Made by a program: the position numbers and the translations under genes
DNA from: Ectobius pallidus
Lineage: Eukaryota > Arthropoda > Insecta > Blattodea > Ectobiidae
Length of the DNA stretch: 64,000 bases
Assembly (NCBI GenBank): GCA_964059195.1
Contig: CAXKWD010000001.1
Coordinates: forward strand, 219,054,484-219,118,483
Reading direction: 5' to 3'
The notes under the pieces: model-generated
What the model was told of the DNA's origin: nothing
The model's database searches: none
What the model saw: the letters and a program-made list of their open reading frames with translations, nothing else
Shown here: positions 1 to 10,369 of the stretch, one piece after another
Position numbering within the stretch: the stretch's first letter is position 1
Layout of the letters: each line of letters begins with the position of its first letter

Positions 1-178
1 TTTCATCTTGTATGAGTCCAATTAAATTAATATCAGTTGAAATTTACTCCATTCAATACACCGACAGTAGATACAATTGACAAGCGGAGTTCCATGGCCT
101 ACCCTACTGTATAGTCATAGATCCCGATCTCCTGGTATGGCCTCGAAGTTAAAAGGAATATAAACACAGCTGAAATAG
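1..178 (+). repeat. SINE-1, 3' part (cut by window start)
   Basis: This is the body and tail of a tRNA-derived SINE seen in full at 34387-34706. It shares the stretch from the Met-less body (ATCAGTTGAAATTTACTCC) through CCATGGCCTACCCTACTGTA to the tail AAAAGGAATATAAACACAGC. The tRNA-like head lies off the window or is absent. Confidence 0.8.
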
Positions 179-180
179 GA

Positions 181-801
181 TAGAAAAATTTCTGTCCGTC
201 TGTCTGTGCTTGTGTCTGTACGTGCGATAGGCCTAACTCAAATACGCTTCACTGGCCTATGTCCGTCGCCGTGGGTTCGATTCCCGGCCGGGTCGGGTAT
301 ATTTCAGTAGTGAAAAATCCCTTTCCCAAGTTCAGGACTGGGTGTTTGTCTTAGGTTAAGATAATGCACATTGTGCGCGATTCCTTAATTATTAATATAG
401 GCCTACGCATTTATAACGTCCATGGGAAGAAGCCTATTGATATTGTACCAAATCGGTTGGCCAATACCGGAGTAATGCTCAATTTAGTGCCTATTTTATG
501 GTAAATAATTTATCAAATGCAAATCAGTTCTCGTGGTAACATATTGTTTTACAGTGTTCATAGTATACGCTGTGGAAGTTGCAATACAGGTAGCTTTGAC
601 AAATAACACTACCCACATATTCTTTCACCTATGCTTATCAAACCAAATCTTTGTTCTCCCGTAAGTCCTGCTTAATGAATCGATCTGGAGCTTAACTCGG
701 AAATCGATTACAAAAATAACTTGTTTTCTGCATATCATAATTGCAATTATCACTGATTAAACAAAAACATTCTGGCACTTTGTTACATCAGTTTACCTGC
801 T
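181..801 (-). mobile_element. HLE-1 Helentron-like element, truncated, carrying a SINE
   Basis: Compared with the full copies at 31021-31913 and 41359-42528, this reverse-oriented copy keeps the outer hairpin (ATCAGTTTACCTG near 788-800), the subterminal CTGGCACTTTGTTAC, one internal CCGATTTGG-type unit and the CAGACAGACGG-type tract. The opposite terminus is lost against SINE-1 at about 180. It is interrupted by a tRNA-like SINE (about 251-397). It holds two AGGCCT insertions, at 228-235 and 398-405. Confidence 0.7.
251..397 (+). repeat. SINE-8, short tRNA-like insertion in HLE-1
   Basis: It has a B-box-like GGGTTCGATTCCCGG at about 274-288 followed by about 110 bp of non-tRNA body. Paralogous HLE-1 copies read through this point without it. 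It is a single copy in the window, so the family boundary is only approximate. Confidence 0.5.
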
Positions 802-855
802 ATTATTACTACGTGCATTAATGCCAAAACTAGGATTCACCACAATAATTCCTTC

Positions 856-1763
856 ATCTGTAGGCCTAAATATGCCTAAGGTTAAACGAGTGGTGCAAAA
901 GTCAGCATATTGTGGTATTTTAAAGTCTATTTTCTGTCTGTAGTGTAATAAATCATAGTTTTGTGAACATTTTGATATATAGGTTTTATATGTTGCGTTA
1001 TTATTAAGCCAAGCAGAGCGACCTGGAGCTTTCTAAAATGGATAAAATACCATAAGGCACGTCATTTTCTTTTCGCTCTCCTGTAAAATTACATTTTTGT
1101 ACTTCAGGTACCATTTTCTGAAAAGCTATTCATGCTAAAATAATGAAACTTTCAGGAATTCATTATAGATAAGTTAGATGACAAATCTCCCTTAGCAGAA
1201 TTAGTCTATGGGAAAAGTCTTAACTATACAGAATTTTCAACTATTTTTATTTAAAAAAAAAGTCTTATTTTTTTAGACGTGAAGTTCTCATGCAGTTTTC
1301 ATGCAGTAATAATGTACATATTAGACTGATTGTGCTAGGGTAAATAGTAATACCTGTTGTTAGTAAGTTCCCAGAGTTTCACAAAAATCTAAGCTACAGA
1401 AATTGAATAAAGCGTACCTATGTCAAGGAAAGTAACTGGAAAAATAAATTATCACCTATGTGTTAAAAAATTCTTTCCTACCAAACAGTGAGATCTAGAA
1501 CAACCATTCTCAACTTATTTTAAAGTACAGAGTGCACTTGCAAAGCATAAAGAAATTCAACTAAATCTGACTGTTAACACCTGAGTTATGGCTTCTTAAA
1601 CATACGCTATATTTTCTATCATTTTGCTAGCGGTAACTACCATCTCCCCTTAAAGCTTATATTTCAAGTGACTATTTTCTCTTTTAAAAGCCTATATACT
1701 TGTTTTATAAGCCTGTTTTAGGTGCCCAAAACTAATTTTTTAGAGCCTAAAATCCCAGGTCTA
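856..1763 (-). mobile_element. hAT-A element fragment (reverse) hosting MITE-T
   Basis: The right end AAAATCCCAGGTCTA (to 1763) is the terminal repeat of hAT-A, whose complete copy at 15102-16546 has a perfect 8-bp duplication. The inner runs of GCCTATTTT and TTTAGGTGC match that family. The left end is lost. A MITE-T copy (about 936-1649) sits inside it. Imperfect copies of a 45-bp sequence flank it at 798-845 and 1769-1815. Confidence 0.6.
936..1649 (+). mobile_element. MITE-T copy, left end deleted
   Basis: It is about 85-90% similar by eye to 27208-27945 over roughly 700 bp, including GACCTGGAGCTTTCTAAAAT and the terminus GTAACTACCATCTCCCC. The right end abuts TTAA at 1650-1653. About 40 bp of the left end is missing. 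There is no coding capacity. Confidence 0.65.
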
Positions 1764-2135
1764 TACAGCAGTTACCCGCTTTTATTACAACTTGCATTAA
1801 TGCGAAAACTAGATATTGAAGTTCAGTCTCGCATATTTTACATTGAAAGCGGTGCTCTTAATCAAGTTTTGGTGCGTATTTCCGCGTGGTTGGATGTTTC
1901 TCAACTTCACGACCTTGTCGGGATCAGTAATGGGAACACTTGCACATCTCAAGATGCTTTCTTCATAAGAGAAAGTCGACCTTGCCATTTATTTTCGGCA
2001 GGTGAAGTGGAGGTTATTATGTAAAGTTCCAGGAGGAGCAAGACAATTATGCAATGTCTTGTTTGCTCTTCTGCAAGGTTCGGCAGCCTCTCGCGTGCGT
2101 CTGGACATACAACAGACTGAATTATCATTAATTAC
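1764..2135. other. unassigned, between hAT copies
   Basis: The reading frame over 1722-2024 begins inside the hAT-A terminus and has no family features, so it is judged spurious. The last 8 bases (2128-2135, TTAATTAC) are the target duplication of hAT-B. Nothing else is recognised. Confidence 0.5.
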
Positions 2136-2879
2136 TAGACTTCGGACTTTTAGGTCGCTAAATATGATGTTTTAGGTACCTAAAATATGCTCTAAAAATT
2201 GGAAAATAGGTTCTAAAAATCGTAAAATAGTCTCTTATAAAATCGTTAAGTTGCCAATTTTCTGACATATCTCAATTGCAATGCAGAATATTATATTTAC
2301 TAAAGTCACCATTAAATATTATATTTACTAAAGTCACCATTAATCAATAATCATGATAAAACACAGATATAGGCCTATTGCACACAGAATATTATATTGA
2401 CCTATTACTAGGGCCTGTAGCCTATTACTACCATAACAGTGAAAACCTAATCCCTGCGCCCCCCGAAGCTACGCATTCAGAGAACTTTTTTATTTATTTT
2501 ACTTTACTGGATGTGGGAGTCTGAAGAAAACATTACATTTTCTTTGGAATTCCAAGGAATTTTTCTACTGAGGACGAAACATTCTTTACTATTTAACCAC
2601 GTCATAGATGTGTCATGTACTGTACTGCACATACCGAGCTAAATATTCAGTACGAACTGAAAATAAATCCTAGGATTTATAAAAAAATAACTTATTTTGA
2701 ACTTTAGAGGAAAAACAAGCCAAAAGGCAATATTAGGCTCTAACGTAAAAATAGGCTGTTTTAGGTCGTATAAAAGTATGAGTTTTAGGCATAGTCATTT
2801 ATGAAACGTGCATATACAAGTTTTCGTCCATATATCACTTAAAGATTAAAATAGGTTTTTACCTAAAATCCAAAGTCTA
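2136..2879 (+). mobile_element. hAT-B non-autonomous element
   Basis: The termini are inverted: TAGACTTCGGACTTTTAGGT on the left and ACCTAAAATCCAAAGTCTA on the right. They are flanked by a perfect 8-bp duplication TTAATTAC (2128-2135 and 2880-2887), diagnostic of hAT-type integration. A second copy lies at 60788-61499 in the opposite orientation. The element is 744 bp with no coding sequence. Confidence 0.9.
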
Positions 2880-3007
2880 TTAATTACTATTGGTGGTGTT
2901 AACGGAATTTTCAGACTTTGGAGAGTAAAGCTTTTGTTGTATAAACGCTAATCTGAGATCAATTTGCGCTGAACTAAGATTGATTTTATCGGGAGGAATT
3001 TATCATA

Positions 3008-3230
3008 GGTAATCCCACGAGACCCTCTGGGCAAAATTTCTCGGCCTTTTTACGTCCTAGTAATACCTTATTTTCCGGATAGGGGGTTGAGGGGCTTACC
3101 ACCTGTCCCTCTGCCCTCTCTCGGAAAATAAGCGTAACAAAATTCACATAAGTAACTGAAACCACTACTTGGAGGCCCTTCGCCCCAATATAGGGGATAT
3201 AGGAAACCAGATACAGAGATACAGCATCCC
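3008..3230 (+). repeat. SINE-5, 3' part
   Basis: The sequence from GAGACCCTCTGGGCAAAATT through CGTCCTAGTAATACCTTATT to GGAGGCCCTTCGCCCCAATA matches, in reverse, 11827-12000. The first half also matches the tail of the copy at 28885-29105. The tRNA-like head is absent here. Confidence 0.65.
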
Positions 3231-3234
3231 ACGA

Positions 3235-3780
3235 GAGATATGAGTTGATCGATAAGTTATATTTATCTGATAAAACTCATAATCTCGAGTAGGATTTAGT
3301 CTATTAACCCTAATCCGCAAATAAATTTTAAAGGATTTTATAAATAATTATTATTTTCTTACTTTGTTCTCAATATTCTGCCTGCTATGAGATCATGACA
3401 TAGCTTACTAAATGAATGAACAGTCCACAAATCGATTCGATGGAGTTCGTCTGACTCAGAATGCTTTAAAATACCCGGACTGGCCTGCACCGAATCGAAG
3501 TTGTATAAAATAAATGTGTTTTCATTCTGTTCGATGGCAGTATGTGAGGTATTAATCACGGCACGTTGATGCCTTACGTGTCCAGTAACGAGCTGACGTT
3601 TTATCAGATAAAATTGCTTGCTTGTGACCCTAGGAAGCATATTACCTATGTATAACTTAAACGATCGTGATTGGTCTATATCCGAGGAATTGCTAAACGT
3701 TATTGGTCAATTTCAAACACGTGGCGTCTGAGTGGTATAGTCCGATTAAACTCTTTGATCTCAGTTCAAAGAGTTGTTTT
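3235..3780. repeat. Repeat R copy 1
   Basis: This is a dispersed repeat of unknown class, shared with 23200-23405 and 45563-45790. The best conserved block is CGTGATTGGTCTATATCCGA followed by GTTATTGGTCAAT and a GAGTGGTATAGTC-like end. Inverted ATCAGATAAA/TTTATCTGATAA motifs are present. The 93-residue reverse reading frame inside it has no recognisable family features. Confidence 0.55.
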
Positions 3781-4015
3781 CTTATTTGAGATACGATAAA
3801 TACGAATTTCAAGAAATTACATAAATTGCAACCCTCGTACATTCTTAGCTATTCCGTAGTTGTTGTCCGTATATAGGCTACATTAGGCTCCTTATGAAGG
3901 AAAGTTTAATACACACGAGGACGTAAGAAGGAGTAGAGAAGAAAGAGGGCTCAACAGTTTTTTTTTTTTTTAAATCGACCAAATTTGAAAAAAGAATAAC
4001 ATTAAGGATGATAAC

Positions 4016-4741
4016 CAGGGTCCGGATTTTGATGACCTAAAAAGACTTTTAAAATTAGCTATAAAATGACTACAAAAATACAAAAAAAATGACCCGAAAA
4101 CTAACAAAAAATTATAATCAGGGCCCGGATTTTGATGATCTAAAATACTTTAAAAATGAGCTAAAAAAATTATTACAGAAATACAAAAAAAGACCCGAAA
4201 ACTAACAAAAATGACTCAAAAATTTGTATGAAAATACTAGTTTATTCATAAGATTTATGTTGTTGACACAATTATAGGCTTGTAATTAGACCTAGTTAAT
4301 TGGTACATACAGTTAATTGCAAACAGCAAACACAGTCTTTCTGTATCCAAATTAAAATTATAACAAGATCTATTTATTTATACTTACTTAGAGTTCCGAT
4401 TATATTCATTATAAGTAAGTGCACAAAAACTCTACATAATGCAAGAAACTCCATAAAATGAAACAGTAATGATAAAATATTGAGAAAATAATTACTTTAA
4501 ATTTTTTTTAAATTACCTAAAATAAGAAGTGTGGAAAGATGACCATAAAATGGGCAAAAGAAGACGAAATAATGACATCGAGTTCTTAAAAATGACCTAA
4601 AAATATTTTTTTTTAAAGAATGACCAAAAAATAACCCTAGAAATCACAATTTTTATAACCTGGGAGTCATGATCAGAATATCCGCATTATGTCCATTATG
4701 TTCCAGTTAAACGATGACATGTCATCAAAATCCAATCCCTG
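4016..4741 (+). mobile_element. hAT-C MITE, copy 1
   Basis: The termini are CAGGGTCCGGATTTTGATGA and CATCAAAATCCAATCCCTG, flanked by ATGATAAC (4008-4015) and ATGACAAC (4742-4749), a 7 of 8 target duplication. The interior is AT-rich and packed with TGACC/AAAATGAC motifs. A second copy of the left terminal motif occurs at about 4123, suggesting internal duplication of the end. There is no coding sequence. Confidence 0.85.
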
Positions 4742-5341
4742 ATGACAACTAATTTTTAATTGTGCTTTTTATATTTGTATACCAACATGGTAGCACTGAG
4801 CAATAATTGAGCTGTTGTTGTTACTTGATATTCTCTACTAATATCTCTTTAATCGCACGATCGGATGAGCGGCAAGAGTGCATGCTATCAGCCCGAGAAG
4901 CGGCCAGAGTCGTGAAGGACAGAAAACAGGTTCGATTTCTGGTAAAACTTGTTTCATTTTGTCTTGGTAATTTCCCTCAGTATTGTACGCACATTTTAGT
5001 GTTTATTCCGTAGTAAATATTGCAGCATACTTTCTTTCTTCGTGCAAACGTCAAAGCTATTGAAATCCTCGATGTAGGCCTAACAAATAGAAAGAAAATT
5101 AGGGGCCTAATTTCTGAAAATATTACAGTGAATTCATCAAATGCAAATCAGTTCTCATGACAACCATATTGTTTGCAGTGTTCACATATAGCTTTGGCAG
5201 TTGCAATATAGTTATCTTTGAGAAATAATTATAATTAGAGAGGTTATGTATGTAGTTTATTTCTGTAAATCAATAATGGAATCCAAGTAAATAAATATTG
5301 GGTGTGATGCATCACATATGTAACGGGAAAAATGTAACAAA
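4742..5341. other. unassigned, with an HLE-1 scrap
   Basis: Most of it is unrecognised. Bases 5135-5230 (ATGCAAATCAGTTCTCATGA onward) match the middle of HLE-1 in reverse. The 68-residue frame at 4807 has no family features and is not called. Confidence 0.45.
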
Positions 5342-6058
5342 CTAGGAGGTGCCCGTGGCTTCGCCACGATAATTCTTTTAAAAATTAAAAATTAAGAGTA
5401 TAATAATTATTAAAGCATTATATTTATTAAAACTTGCACGCGAATCATTCATAAACTAAGCCATTAATAATTAATGAAACAGCTAAAATTCCTGCTTTAG
5501 AGTACATTCCACGACATGAAAGCGCCCCCTGGGAAAACTATATCAGAATCGATTATGCAGTTCCAAAGAACCTGTGAACACATAATACGTATTTTTTCTC
5601 AGCTGTTTATTGACATGAATATGATGTGAATTTTATTTTATCAATTCAGTGTAATTTTCAGAAATTATATAATGTTTCAAGGGAAGGAATGGTTTGTTTG
5701 GATTATTATTATCAGCGATATTTCAAGAGATAAAACCATCAATATTTTACAGCTGTTGCCCCCGGCTTCGCCTGCCATTATTCATTGACTCCAGGATTTT
5801 TAAGAAAATTACACTGGTAGATTAAATGTTTGTGGTTCAGAGCTATGAAAATTGTAAGTAAAAATAAAATTAGAATATTTGTTCATTGTGTCCATTTCAC
5901 TTAGGCCTTATATAATAAAGAAACGGTTTTCCTTCCTAATTTTGTAGTCGTCATGAAAGTTAGGCTGGGAGAGATGAACATCGCCGAGTATACCCGATGT
6001 CTCACGAAGCGGGCGAGCAAGCACGCTATTTAGGGCCGTTGAATTGTATAAGAGTAGA
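5342..6058 (-). mobile_element. Helitron-2 copy with an internal insertion
   Basis: In reverse orientation it begins TCTACTCTTATACAATTC and ends with a hairpin (CGAAGCCACGGGC) followed by CTAG, then T: the layout of a Helitron with 5' TC and 3' CTRR. The copies at 22360-22912 and 63168-63724 are about 555 bp. The excess here lies at about 5665-5810 and includes a second Helitron-like hairpin end (CCCGGCTTCGCCTG near 5762). Confidence 0.75.
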
Positions 6059-6079
6059 TATTTCATGTTTGGACAAATG

Positions 6080-6166
6080 AATGTAGAAACGCGGCTTCAA
6101 TAGTTGCAATTATCACTGACTAAACGAAAGCATTCTGGCACTTTGTTACATCAGTTTACCTGATTT
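6080..6166 (-). mobile_element. HLE-1 terminal fragment
   Basis: It carries the subterminal motif CATTCTGGCACTTTGTTAC and the outer hairpin ATCAGTTTACCTGAT followed by TTTATT, exactly as at the hairpin end of the full-length HLE-1 copies. Confidence 0.7.
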
Positions 6167-6289
6167 TATTTAAAATATATTTATCGTATGGAGTGTGAGT
6201 AATTTTCTCGCCACCTTAATAACGCTAATGTTGCTTATATCATAGAGGCTACTTACGCATTTCAGGAAACCGAAATTATATTACATTTA

Positions 6290-6560
6290 GCCTGTGCAGA
6301 ATTGTGTAAGATATGTTTATTGTTTTTGCACTGCCAGTCCTTGACTTTACTTCTTCTTCCGCTGGACCTTGAAGATCTCGAACCCGCGATGTGTATCGAA
6401 CGGAAACTGAAACACAGTCTGGTAACTCCTCTGACAGAAACTCCGTTTTGTTTCCGAATATTTGAGGAGAAAAACTGCTTTGACACTGCGACTCGAACCC
6501 GTGACCTTCCGTTTTCCGTGCCGATGCTCCCTCAACTGAGCTACCCAGCGCCAATCTTTC
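6290..6560 (-). repeat. SINE-7 copy (tRNA-derived, reverse)
   Basis: Read on the minus strand, the head has A-box-like TAGCTCAGTTGAGGG and B-box-like GGTCACGGGTTCGAGTCGC, followed by GTGTCAAAGCAGTTTTTCTCC. This matches the other SINE-7 copies (14440-14540, 25300-25392). The several overlapping open frames here are artefacts of this head. Confidence 0.55.
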
Positions 6561-6580
6561 TCATGTGATTGAATTATAAC

Positions 6581-7250
6581 CTTTATTAGCCATCCTTTTT
6601 ATATGGGATTTTAAGGCAAATGCCTATTTTGTTCCTTATAAAATAACATGAAAGTTTTTAAATATGTGGATATTTCATGATAAATCACTTATACTGTATT
6701 TATAGAGTTTTATAGTGCCCTAAAATGCCTATTTGGACTTTTAAAGCCTATTTTGCTATTTTTGTGCCTAAAATGCCTATTTTGTACATTTAAAATAAAA
6801 TTCAACTTCCGTAATTTTTACAATCTTATAATGGACATCCCTCAATGAAAAGCAGAACAATAGAGGTGGGTTTTTCAAAAAAACTTGATTATTCCAAACA
6901 ATTGTCGGTAAATAAATTCTGACTGCCGGGGGAGGGGGAGGATTAAAGGGGAAAGACTACTGTGTCAAGTCACCAGTGAAAGAACATCTGTTTAAGTGAA
7001 TATAGTTCGTGATGCATAATTTTGCAGTTAACTATATTAAGAATATGTATACTACGTTTCTTGCAGTAAAAAGAAGACCATGTTACAGTTTAAGTGTATA
7101 TTGCAATATTTTAACGTCTATTTTCTATCTATCTACACATTTTAAAGCATATTTTAAGTGCCTCTTTTCTCTTTTAAAAGCATATTTACTTTTAAAGCCT
7201 ATTTTAGGTGCTTAAAACAATTTTTTTAGAGCCTAAAAAACCCAGGTCTA
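6581..7250 (-). mobile_element. hAT-A element copy 2
   Basis: It contains the hAT-A interior in reverse (GGGATTTTAAGGCAAATGCC at the left, CCCAGGTCTA at 7241-7250). The flank TTTATAAC (7251-7258) matches ATTATAAC (6573-6580) at 7 of 8 positions. The extreme left terminus is rearranged. Confidence 0.7.
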
Positions 7251-7311
7251 TTTATAACCTATCTTTGTTACTTACAGTAAATAATTTTTTATTCAGTTCA
7301 ACGTTTTTTTA

Positions 7312-7470
7312 TTTCAACTGTGTTTATACTCCTGTTAGCTTCGAGGCCATATCAGGAGTTCGGGATGTGTGTCTGTACAGTAGGGTAGGCCATGGAACTA
7401 TTGCTTGTCAATTGTTTCTGTTGTCGGTGTATTTAATGGAGTAAATTTCAATTGTAATTTGTTATTGTAA
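7312..7470 (-). repeat. SINE-1 tail fragment
   Basis: Reverse copy of the SINE-1 3' region: CCATATCAGGAGTTCGGGAT, the CAGTAGGGTAGGCCATGGAA block and ATTTAATGGAGTAAATTTCA. The tRNA-like head is absent. Confidence 0.75.
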
Positions 7471-7593
7471 CATTTTCTTCAATTGAAATGAACCCGGCTT
7501 TGTATATATAAAAAAGAAGGACTTGTTACCTGTAACTTATAGTGGATGCGGATTTCACAGAATGCACTGGAAATCATTGTTTGAATACTGTAA

Positions 7594-8773
7594 GGCCGGT
7601 ATTCATAGTCGGCGACTTAAGAACCGACTTTATAAAGCTGAACTTATTTGACAAGTCGACTTATGTGTTTTTCGTATTCATAGTCTTCTTTAAAGTCGTA
7701 CTTTATTAAGTCTGACTTCTTAAAGCTCTACTTATTCTACATACTAAAGTCGAACTCAATAATATGAAAAATCACGCGTTCACTGCCGTAACAAGTGAAT
7801 TAGCCAATCGTGTTTAAGATTTTTTCAGATTTTATGTAAAGCAAAGCCAACTGAGTACGTATTTCGCTATCGTGATATAAAAATACAGAAGGCTCTGTGC
7901 ATTGTAAACATTTAATTCAATTCATCCAGTCATATTATGCAGCGTGTAAGTAAACTAATTAATAGTTTTTTGAGAATATTCTGCGTATATATTAGCTTTG
8001 GGCCGATATGAAATGCCAGCAGAGAGAAATGCTGATAAAAGATAGGCGATCGATGTCGTGTATAAAATAATACCGCCTGTTGTAATGGATTAACCAACAG
8101 AGTAAGATCATTTGGTGAAAGAAAAGGACTTGAAGATGGCTGAATAGCCGAAATATATTGTCCAGTATACGAAAATTATCTTATAAAATTGACAGATATA
8201 ATTTTTAATTATGTTTTATAATATTGACAAATATAAATTTTAGATTTGACAAAGCTATGAGCTGATATTTTAACAAAAACATTTTATACGAGGGAATAGG
8301 TGGAATTATTTTATACCCGACATACAAATCCCTCGTAGGAGATAAATAACATGAAATTTATCAACACAAATAGGCGATTAATATTTCCAAAATTGTGTCT
8401 GCTTGAAACGAAATCTCTTTTTAAATTCATTGTCACTGTAGAATTTGAATGGATTCATCAATTTTTGCAAATAACGCTTTGGGGCGTGAGTTCCTTCTAA
8501 TACTCGCCAAGATCCTCAAAATTACTATTCATGGTTCTGGCTTAAACTGAAATAAGTCAGGGGGACCCTTGACTTGATAAAGTACGACTTATTTCGACAA
8601 ATAAGTCGTACTTTAGTGACTATGAATACCAATAAGCTCGACTTTGTCAAGTCTGACTTTATAAAGTAACTACGTCATAAGTCCGACTTGTTTGTGTCAG
8701 AAACTCAACTTAAGACGAGATTAAAGTTCGACTTGGATATAAGTACGACTTATTACGACTATGAATACCGGCC
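7594..8773. mobile_element. Foldback MITE-F (possibly PIF/Harbinger-like)
   Basis: The left end GGCCGGTATTCATAGTCG and right end CGACTATGAATACCGGCC are perfect inverted repeats. A second, inner copy of the TATTCATAGTC motif lies about 75 bp in on the left (7670) and about 140 bp in on the right (8617), so each end is doubled. The ends are rich in CGACTTA/TAAGTCG motifs. The flanks are TAA on the left and AAA on the right, which could be a decayed 3-bp TWA duplication. There is no coding sequence. Confidence 0.7.
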
Positions 8774-8880
8774 AAAATACTTTGACCTTCAGACATCGCA
8801 CTTTATGTAATAAAATTAAAGTGACGTTTCACTTCAATAGTTTTCGATTTATTAAAATTTATTTTAAGTTTTGAAATGTA

Positions 8881-9382
8881 ATTTTTGCACGACGTAACTA
8901 ATTAGTGGTACTTACGAATATTGTTGCTGTGGATCGTAACTTGACATTCCCGCACGCAATCTGGTTGCTATGAGAACAAATGAAATCTCCGTCCGGTAAA
9001 AATTACAAAAAGCACAAGTGCCGTAAGTAAAATCATCATAAAACAAGCCTTTATAGAAGACCGGAACCAAGACCCCCCAGTTTGTGGCTATTTTAACAGG
9101 ACAAATATTCGGTTCCCATAACAACCAACATATGCGAATCACTTTCTGAAATATAATATCCATCTTCAATAGTGTATAAACATAATATTTTCAGCTAATA
9201 TCTCAATTAATATAATTAAATTTATATAAATAATCATCGTGCAAAAAATAGCATGCAATACTCGTGCCGTAAGCGCATAACGGATCTAGGAAATTGAAAA
9301 AACTCGGCGCAAGCGCCTCGTTTTTTCAAACTCTTTCCTCGATCCGTATGCACCGCTTACGGCACTTGTATCGCAATATACT
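8881..9382 (-). mobile_element. HLE-3 hairpin MITE copy 1
   Basis: The left edge TTTTTGCACGACG and the inner GTGCAAAAAATAGC (about 9239-9252) form subterminal inverted repeats. Outside the inner one lies a long hairpin (9264-9365) with arms GTGCCGTAAGCG/CGCTTACGGCAC and GAAAAAAC/GTTTTTTC. Copies are at 55265-55719 and 60470-61645. Confidence 0.75.
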
Positions 9383-9587
9383 ATTATGCAACTTTTTTTT
9401 TTAGTAATGTAAGTTATAATATAATAATTCAGCTAACAAGAGAACATTGGTTCCAGAGCATATTTTATGAATTGGGCTTAATAATGACAATTTCTTCCCC
9501 TATGCTAAGTTGCACAATTATTGGTCAACAAGAGTGTGACATAGAGGCAGGTAATAGGTGGAAGATTTTTCTTAGTGAAAACAACTA

Positions 9588-10263
9588 CGAGGGGTATTCC
9601 GAAAGTAAGTTTCGTCAATGTATGGCAGGAGCGGCGTGTTCACCAGGGGAACCAAACAAACGCCAGACGAATCCCCGCCCGTGGCTGGTTCCACGACGGA
9701 AGTGGCGTCAGCGGAGGAGGCATGACGCAGGCGCACTGCGCCGTAGAAGAGCGAGTCGCAGCAGACTGGCGTGCCCGCGGGTATTAGTGTACCGCTCACG
9801 ATGGCACGAGAGATTTGGCGCCACTGCCATGTAGCGCTATCTCCCCTCTTTCAAACGAGCCATTGCTGCAGCCGCTGAACCTTTTATTGTCCGAGATAGA
9901 GCTGTTTGAAATTGATCTCCCGATTTCCGTCCCCGCAAAGTGTGGCCTCCACGAACCCATCTCGCACAAACCTTATGGAACATCAATTTGTCACTGAAAA
10001 TGGTCTGTATGGAACCTTTAGTAATGTCAGGAAGCTGAGGTGGAGCAGGCTGTGCGCCAATTCCTTGCATCGCCGGCACCGAGTTTTACCACAGTGGGTT
10101 CTTCAAACTGATCGCACGCTACGACAAATGTCTCAATGTCGCTGGCGACTATGTCGAAAAATAGTGCACGGTGTATAGGTCATGCTGCCATGCTGTATTG
10201 CTTTTGCGTCAATAAACTGTCCGTGTGACAAACTGACGAAACTTACTTTCGAAATACCCCTCG
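9588..10263. mobile_element. Mariner-like element MLE-A, internally rearranged
   Basis: The 31-bp terminal repeats (left CGAGGGGTATTCCGAAAGTA, right inverse TACTTTCGAAATACCCCTCG) differ at a single position and are flanked by TA (9586-9587 and 10264-10265). These are the hallmarks of Tc1/mariner insertion. Length is 676 bp against about 1.3 kb for an autonomous mariner. A central GC-rich block (about 9640-9800) contrasts with the AT-rich surroundings. Confidence 0.85.
10040..10168 (+). pseudogene. mariner transposase C-terminus remnant in MLE-A
   Basis: Plus-strand translation from about 10040 reads V-E-Q-A-V-R-Q-F-L, then F-F-K-L, R-Y-D-K-C-L-N-V and G-D-Y-V-E-K before a stop at about 10164. 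This is the conserved C-terminal end of mariner transposases, which ends in a KCL/I-N...GDYVE motif. The helix-turn-helix and the catalytic D,D34D core are missing, so it cannot be functional. The GC-rich upstream block does not read as transposase in any frame I could follow. Confidence 0.7.
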
Positions 10264-10369
10264 TAGTTATAGATTTACATGTACTCCTTTGTGTCGAATT
10301 CAGCAAAATGAAAGCACGGCAAGGGTGACTTCAACGAGAGTGTAAGACAGGAACTTTTATTTTTAGAAA

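Noticed and set aside
4807..5013. 68-codon frame with Cys-rich start
   Set aside because: Short, no family features, no neighbours to support it.
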